From: Phorcus lineatus
Taxonomy: Eukaryota > Mollusca > Gastropoda > Trochida > Trochidae
DNA: 64,000 nt
Assembly: GCA_921293015.1 (NCBI GenBank)
Contig: OV121086.1
Location: 43,107,402-43,171,401 of the forward strand
Reading direction: 5' to 3'
In this document: in pieces, positions 57,977 to 64,000 of the stretch
How the letters are laid out: every line of letters begins with the position of its first letter
Position numbering within the stretch: the first letter of the stretch is position 1
Position numbers and translations under genes: made by a program
Notes under the pieces: generated by a model
The model's input: the letters and a program-made list of their open reading frames with translations, nothing else
Databases searched by the model: none
Told to the model about the DNA's origin: nothing

Positions 57977-59329
57977 GTAGAAAATCAAACCTTGCTTTTG
58001 AAAAAGTGATTGATGTTTAGAAGTAGATTCATAAGAAAGTCAAGTTTTTCTGAATAACAAATTCTTATGGTGCATCCTTCTTGAGATTGAGTGAAGGGAG
58101 TAGCAAAATTCTATGCCTATATACATTTTCAAATTGACAATTTAGTTACAGGTTTGAACTACAATATGGCATATTATACAATAATCCATACGTTATAAAA
58201 CAATCGACCTAGTATCAAAACAGTCTACCCTAAAAAGACAAACGCATATGAATGAAGAAGTTGTTTTCAAGATATCTTACTTCCCATATGGCTTCAATCC
58301 CCCATCGAAAAATCCGTAATTACAGATATTTCTCACTATATTACTATTAGCTTACTTCTTTAACAAGACAATTTATCAGATTATATATTTGTATTCATAC
58401 CATGTGCTTATTTAATGCATAATGACCAGAGACGTTACAAGTTATGAAGCACCTGATCATGAGGTTACTACATAATTATTTCATTTAGAATCTGATTTCC
58501 CTTCAAATGACATTTTGAGAAAAATTAAAAGGTATAAATGTCTATAGAAAGATTATTGACAGCTGGGAAGCCAATTATATGAGATACTTTTTGTCTAATT
58601 CATTTTACGTCTGTCTTTTCTAGTATTGTTTCGTGTGGGGAATTATGTACAGATATTAAGAGAAGGTTTTTGATATTCGTCGTAAAAAGAGTCTGCCGCC
58701 CTCTATGTTTTTAGCCACTGTAAAATTATTGCCCAAACTTTATTTGTTCAGATTTTGATCGGCTAAGGAAAGAAATATTCAAAGTCAATTGGAAGTTTTG
58801 TAAGTGCCGACTTGGCAGGTTGATGAAAGTTCTTGTTATCAACAAGGACATCATGAGTTAGAAACCATATCTTTTCACAACTTATGTACATTTCATACAT
58901 CGATGTGTAACAATACATTGGAATTCATGATTAGCTATTTTTTGCTAATGACAACAATTTGTTGTCATGAGTATGATATTACCTAATTCATGTCTAAATT
59001 GAAGTCAAAGTTAAATTTACCAAAACACACGAATGAAACCGTGCTAAAAACTACGCATGTAATCTCTTGTATTCCCCAGAGAGCGTGATCTAAAAACGTT
59101 TTGATCATTGACTTCGAGGAATAAAATTTCCCAAAAATTAAGGAGTGGTATTGTTTGTTTGCACGGCGCTCTGTTTAATGGAATGTTGTGCTCTTGTAAC
59201 CAAAACACCTGTAATAAACAAAAGTACCCTTTAAAATGTTTCACGTGTGATTAACATAAACTAATTCACTACAGAAATGACTTGGTTTCCGGTGTACGGA
59301 AACTAGCATGAAACGACATGGAAACCAAT
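57977..59329. other. 3' UTR and downstream flank of the receptor
   Basis: The 3' UTR must begin at 57977. An ATTAAA lies near 58524 and AATAAA near 59214; either could be the polyadenylation signal. A 19-bp palindrome built on TGACAACAA lies near 58948. No further gene recognised. Confidence 0.45.
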
Positions 59330-59930
59330 ATTTCCACTTGGTTTCCGGACTTGGTTTTCATAGTTTCAATCTCGTTTCCGTGAACTTGAAACTCCCAAAA
59401 AATTACCCAGATCCGTCTGGTTTCCATCACGGAAACATTACACACTATCCAAGGGGGATCCAGTTGGTTTCCGTGATATTAGTTTATTGTTGGTTTCAAC
59501 CTGGTTTCCATAATTAGGTTTACTGTAGGTTTCAACTTGGTTTCCATATTCTTTTAGTTTATTGCAGGTTTCAACTTGGTTTCCGTGTTTTAATTTACTG
59601 AAGGTTTCAACTTGGTTTCCATATTCTTTTGGTTTATTGTAGGTTTCAACTTGGTTTCCGTGTTTTAGTTTATTGTAGGTTTCAACTTGGTTTCCATATT
59701 CTTTTAGTTTATTGTAGGTTTCAACTTGGTTTCCTTGTTTTGGTTTATTGTAGGTTTCAACTAGGTTTCCGTGTTTTAGTTTATTGTAGGTTTCAACTAG
59801 GTTTCCATGTTCTTACTTTATTGTAGGTTTCAACTTGGTTTCCGTGTTTTAGTATATTTTCGGTTTCAACTTGGTTTCTATGTTCTTGGTTTACTGTAGG
59901 TTTCAACTTGGTTTCAGTGTGTTCAGTGTA
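59330..59930. repeat. Minisatellite of alternating 36/39-bp units
   Basis: About twelve units built on GGTTTCAACTTGGTTTCC, alternating between a GTGTTTTAGTTTATTGTA spacer (36-bp unit) and an ATATTCTTTTAGTTTATTG spacer (39-bp unit). The left part (59280-59490) has looser GGTTTCCG-rich versions. The repetitive reading frame over 59629-59826 is a by-product of 36/39 being multiples of three. Confidence 0.9.
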
Positions 59931-61399
59931 TTTTGTTAGTTACTCATCATTCGGTTACCCTGGTTATCTCTCACATTCTAAGTGGGGTATCCTCCTATCA
60001 TAAATAGTGCATGCAATGTAATCCATTAAAATCATAATGACAAAGATCATAGAAACAACAAATAACTATTTATATAAAAATAGAATAATTTATTTTCAAC
60101 ATTCATTGAAAACACATATGATTCACTCATCAAAATATTCAACAATGCATGAATACATAGTCGACATTTATTAACTAATATGTTAACCAAGTGACATAAC
60201 ATCCTGTTTTTTCCATTTTTCAAAATAAAACCCCAAATATGTGTATATATTACTATTCCTCCCTTGTTTGGAGGGTCATGTTAATGTAAAATAAAACAAG
60301 TAGTATGTCAATGCACCAACACTAAAGGTCTACATGCATCCATTTGTCATTGCTTTTATATGTTACTTTAATATAAAACAAACGGTGGTCTCTGTCTGTT
60401 CTCTCGGGTCAGTTGAAGTGGCTTGTGCCTTATTAGTGCTCTCCAGTTTCTGAAATATAGACAATATAGATTTAACAATCAGTAATATAATAACATACCT
60501 GACGCTAGAGTCATCCTGTATAAACATAATGAATTCTGGTTACTTTTCAAAACGATCAGCTTTTTCAAATGATTGTCGTCGATGGTAAAAATCTCAATCA
60601 TTAATTTGTTGAATTTATATTCCACAAGTTCATTGCCTCAAAATGATTGAACGTCGTGACAATTAACAGAGTGGTAGTCCAATGCCAAGAGTTACGTCAT
60701 TATGACAGGAAATATATTCAGGATGACGGGTACATGGCGTGAAAATCCAATAGGTCTAATTAGAGACCATTAAATTAAGAATTGAATTTAAGTGCGATTG
60801 CATTACATAATGGGCACCTGCTTGTCATAAAATTGAGAGTCCTTTGCCCAGTCTGAGTGTTGTGAAAACATTAGGAAGACGGCGTAATTGATGTACACAT
60901 GCTACGGGAAAATGCGTGTAGCATCGTATTAAAACACTTTCTTTCGCTTGGAACAATACAAATAACTTAAGGTACATTAAATAACAATTTATCGATGGTT
61001 ACAGTTCTTTGGATAACCTTTTACGTTTAAACAGTTGTTAAAACAGCGAGATTTGTTGTTCTTTTTTCAAAAAGGAGGTTATAGGGTGACTACTAGCATG
61101 TCACGCGGCAGGACATGCACACCTCAGTGACCACGGACCCTTTCAGTTCTGCTCACTGATCCTTATTACTTGTACCTGGTGTTTCGAAAAAGCTGTCCTA
61201 AAGATGTTTATCGGCCGATTTCGAAAATTTATATTTAAGTCACAGGCAAGTTGTTAAATACATTTTAATGCATCACGAAACTTTCCATGAGTCATTTCAG
61301 TCAATCTTTAAGATTTTTTTACACATAAATAAAGCATTAGTTTTGTATCTATAATGTGTTAGTAGTCATGTGAAGCCTTAAGAAAGTCTATGTAACTAA
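59931..61399. other. Intergenic stretch between minisatellite and DIRS element
   Basis: No coding content recognised. The right part may belong to the terminal repeat of the DIRS-type element, but its start could not be fixed. Confidence 0.5.
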
Positions 61400-61402
61400 C
61401 TG

Positions 61403-61427
61403 ATGACGTCACAAGTTGTGACGTCAT
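61403..61427. promoter_or_regulatory. Perfect 25-bp palindrome with two CRE octamers
   Basis: Two TGACGTCA octamers (61404-61411 and 61419-61426) lie in mirrored arms ATGACGTCACAA / TTGTGACGTCAT around a central G, about 77 nt before the gag start codon of the DIRS-type element. TGACGTCA is the binding site of CREB/ATF factors. A role as the element's promoter is inference. Confidence 0.65.
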
Positions 61428-61429
61428 TT

Positions 61430-61470
61430 CCCATCCTTGCTCTGTATAGTTCATCCTTGCTCTGTATACG
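61430..61470 (+). repeat. Short tandem duplication before the DIRS gag
   Basis: ATCCTTGCTCTGTATA occurs twice, about 21 nt apart, between the CRE palindrome and the gag start. Could be part of the element's terminal repeat or promoter. Confidence 0.7.
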
Positions 61471-64000
61471 CGGCAGGCAGGACGCCATTTTGCGAAACTA
61501 ACGATGAGCGATGAGAAAAGCGAGAATTATATCGCTGATGATATACGGAAGTCCATCGAGAGCCTAATCGATCGTTTTGATAGTTTCGACGAACGCCTTG
61601 AGCGTGTTGAGGAGTCCAACCGACGTCGTGAAGAAGCTAACGGCCGCAGTTCGACGGCTGACCAGAGCCATTCTCACTGTTCTCAAGCCAGTCCCGCCGG
61701 GGTAGCGATACCAGCCGTCGCCGCTGGCAGAGAAGTTGATATTCAGGGAGAATATCAGAGTGTAAAGGATTCCGTTTCTCATGTGAGATTACCGCCTGAT
61801 CTGCGTCTCAACGACAGCCGTCAAGGTATACGACGTAATGATCAAGGAACTTATAACGTGTTAGCCAAGTGTGGACGTTTTGCCGAGACGGCCTTGAAGT
61901 GTGTGTCACAGTTACCGATTTGTGAGAGTTGTGAGGAGCGTCATACTAATGTACTAACAGTGCTACAGGCTCAGATCGGCTACCTTCAGGACGAGTTTTC
62001 AGCGTTGTCTGTCCAGAGTCAGTTCGACCCAACCGTGTCTAGGTTTTTTCGTTCGTTGCAGAGAAACACGTCCGGATTCTCGCCTCAAGCTATTGACAAT
62101 CTACGAAGTGCAGCTGCGATATCTGCATCTTACCGACCACAACGTTCACGAGGTTCCGGTTTCGGAAACAGAGGACGTGGATCTTTCAGGGGTCGTGAGG
62201 ACGTTTTCTCCCAGTTTTCGGGGCGCGGTTTTCATAGGAGACAGCGACAGGACAACACCGGTGAGTCACGTGATCCTGAGTGAAAACAAGTATGGCCGCC
62301 CCCATGATCGTCGATGTGTCACCGTGTTTCTGAGGCGCTTGCAGCTTGGCAGAGGATCGGTGCATCGGACAATATTCTACAGTGGATAGACAATGGTATA
62401 AGGGTGCCCATTCTTAATGAACCTGTACCATTTGAGTGTGATAATCATCAGCTTTCACAAAAACAACAACGATTTGTGCGTGTAGAGATTGATCGTTTGT
62501 TCGAAGCAGGTTATATTGAACAGTGTGGGTATAAACCCGATTACGTATCACCTCTCGGTTGTGTTCCAAAACGTTCTGGAAAGTTGAGACTTATCACTGA
62601 TTTTCGTGTTATTAACAGTCATTGTAAAAGCTCAAGCTTTAAGAACGACGATATTCGCGTAGTAGCAGACATTATAAAACCAGGTGATCAGCTGGTTACC
62701 TTGGACATTAAAGATGGTTTTTATCATGTACCTATACATGTTGAAGACAGAGATTATCTTGCATTCAAGTTTGATGGTGTATACTACAGATGGTGCGTTT
62801 TACCGTTTGGTTTGTCATGTAGTCCTATGTATTTTTGTAAATTCATCAGACCAATTGTTGCTTACCTGAGAGGTCTAGGTGTTAGAGTATCTGCATATGT
62901 TGATGATTTCATTGTATGTGCTGACAGCAGACTTGTATCAGATCACACTGAGCTACTCATTAACTGTTTTGAAGACCTAGGGATCAATATAAATTATGCC
63001 AAATCCTGTTTAGTACCATCTACCTCTGTTAGATACCTAGGTTACCAGGTGTCTTCTACTTCTGATTCAGGGTTTCCTGTCATAAAGGCTACAAGTGATA
63101 GGGTTCATAAGATAAAAAGGTCTATTCGCAGCCTTTTAAAGAAAAAGGTTTGCAAGGTTCGTGTTCTTGCTAGAGTAGCAGGTTTGTGTATATCAGTCGC
63201 TTGGGTCGTCACTCCTGGTAAGTTGTTCCTGCGTGAGGTATATCGCATTATAGCTTCCAGAGATTCCTGGGATAGTCCTGTCACACTTACTAGGCAAGCG
63301 TGTGAAGAGCTAGGTTGGTGGCTAAATTCAATTGATGACTGGAATGGTAAGGTTGTTTTTGAGCGTCCTATTGAGGGACAATTGTTTACAGATGCTTCAC
63401 ACATCGGATGGGGAGCAGTATTTGAGGGAAAGTATGCCTCTGGTGAATGGAATAGTAGAGTTTCCCAATTATCATCCAACAAGCGTGAGTTGTATGCTAT
63501 TTTGATGGGTATTAAAGCTTTCAAGCCTCTGTTGGGAAGCAAGCATATCCAAATTTTGTCAGACAATATTACTGCACTTGCATACATTCAGAATAAAGGA
63601 GGTCCTAACCCATATCTAACGCGCATTGCTGTTGCAGTATGGGCAGAGGTAGAAGAATGTGGAATTTATCTGACATGCAAGCACTTGGCCGGGTGTCAGA
63701 ATCAAAGTGCAGACAGACTCAGCAGACTAGTGGACAAATCAAATTGGATGCTACATCCAACACTTTTTCATTATCTCGACAGGGTGTGGGGTCCGCATTC
63801 TGTGGATCGTTTTGCGAGTATAACAAACGCTCAATTGCCCAATTTCAACTCGAGGTTTTTCGAACCTCTAAGTTCAGGGGTAGATGCCCTTGCCCAGGGA
63901 AATTGGGGTCAAAACAACAATTGGGTAAATCCGCCATTTTGTCTCCTTCCAAAAGTCCTAGACAAGATCATTCACGAGAAGGCATGGGCTACTATAATTG

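Larger units (their letters stand above)
61400..64000 (+). mobile_element. DIRS-type (tyrosine-recombinase) retroelement, cut by the window edge
   Basis: Parts: short upstream region with a CRE-bearing palindrome; gag-like ORF 61504-62283 (coiled-coil-like N-terminus, RG-rich C-terminus GNRGRGSFRGRED); then reverse transcriptase (LRLITDFRVINSHCK, VTLDIKDGFYHVPIH, AYVDDFIV), RNase H (LFTDASHIGWGAVFEG, ELYAILMG, ILSDNITALAYIQNKGG) and the start of the DIRS methyltransferase-like domain (SVDRFASITNAQLPNFNSRF, NNWVNPPFCLLPKVLDKI). The polymerase frame stays open to the edge and no break was noticed there, so the visible part looks nearly whole. The recombinase gene and right terminal repeat would lie beyond the window. 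Probably young. Confidence 0.9.

Noticed and set aside
58948-58966. 19-bp palindrome built on TGACAACAA
   Set aside because: Too short and AT-rich to assign a function.
59629-59826. Repetitive open frame (VYCRFQLGF repeats)
   Set aside because: Side effect of minisatellite units whose lengths are multiples of three.
1-64000. tRNA, rRNA, CRISPR or operon-type features
   Set aside because: Scanned by eye on both strands; no cloverleaf with A and B boxes, no rRNA segments and no regular spacer array were seen.

Overview
The window looks like nuclear DNA of a mollusc, most likely a gastropod of the abalone type. It is AT-rich, has long introns with gt/ag borders and is dense in transposable-element debris. 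It also carries a repeat tail (around 30690-30745) ending in a GCGGCGTTAAAC block and CACT repeats that I associate from memory with abalone SINE-like repeats, plus the molluscan AGTTATCTCCCTT core near 3064. The species call is inference.

One host gene dominates. On the + strand from 10921 to 57976 I can follow 19 coding exons that join without a break into a predicted 935-residue type I membrane receptor. Its order is: signal peptide, a short EGF-like exon, a galactose-binding-like (fucolectin/F5-8C-like) module split over two exons, eleven Cys-rich MEGF/laminin-type EGF exons, a second galactose-binding-like module split over two exons, one transmembrane segment, and a 58-residue tyrosine-bearing tail with an ITAM-like spacing. 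Nearly all exon borders are phase 1. The EGF exons fall into alternating classes (A/B, then C/D), which points to tandem duplication of exon pairs. Two further B-type EGF exons are decayed: one carries a stop (33424) and one is interrupted by a degenerate tandem repeat (41153).

Region by region: 1-10920 is upstream DNA with a Tc1 relic, dispersed repeats and a candidate solo LTR. Intron 1 (10985-19259) holds two Tc1/mariner relics, a copy related to the LTR-like repeat, a 92-bp tandem duplication, a MITE with interleaved inverted repeats and a perfect 9-bp target duplication, and a GGCCGGTGTC-ended MITE. Intron 2 (19386-28671) is a nest of retroelement fossils: Ty1/copia, an L1-type ORF1 fragment and BEL/Pao. 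Later introns hold a Tc1 element with about 203-bp terminal inverted repeats, hairpin-type MITEs, a 2.6-kb TTAA-flanked element with a possible small spliced ORF, LINE pieces and a Ty3 fossil. Downstream of the gene lie a minisatellite of alternating 36/39-bp units and, at the right edge, a DIRS-type (tyrosine-recombinase) retroelement that runs out of the window.

No tRNA, rRNA, CRISPR array or bacterial feature was seen. The receptor architecture is comparable to Draper/MEGF10-type engulfment receptors but with lectin-like modules at both ends of the EGF array; a role in recognition of carbohydrate, apoptotic or microbial surfaces is inference.
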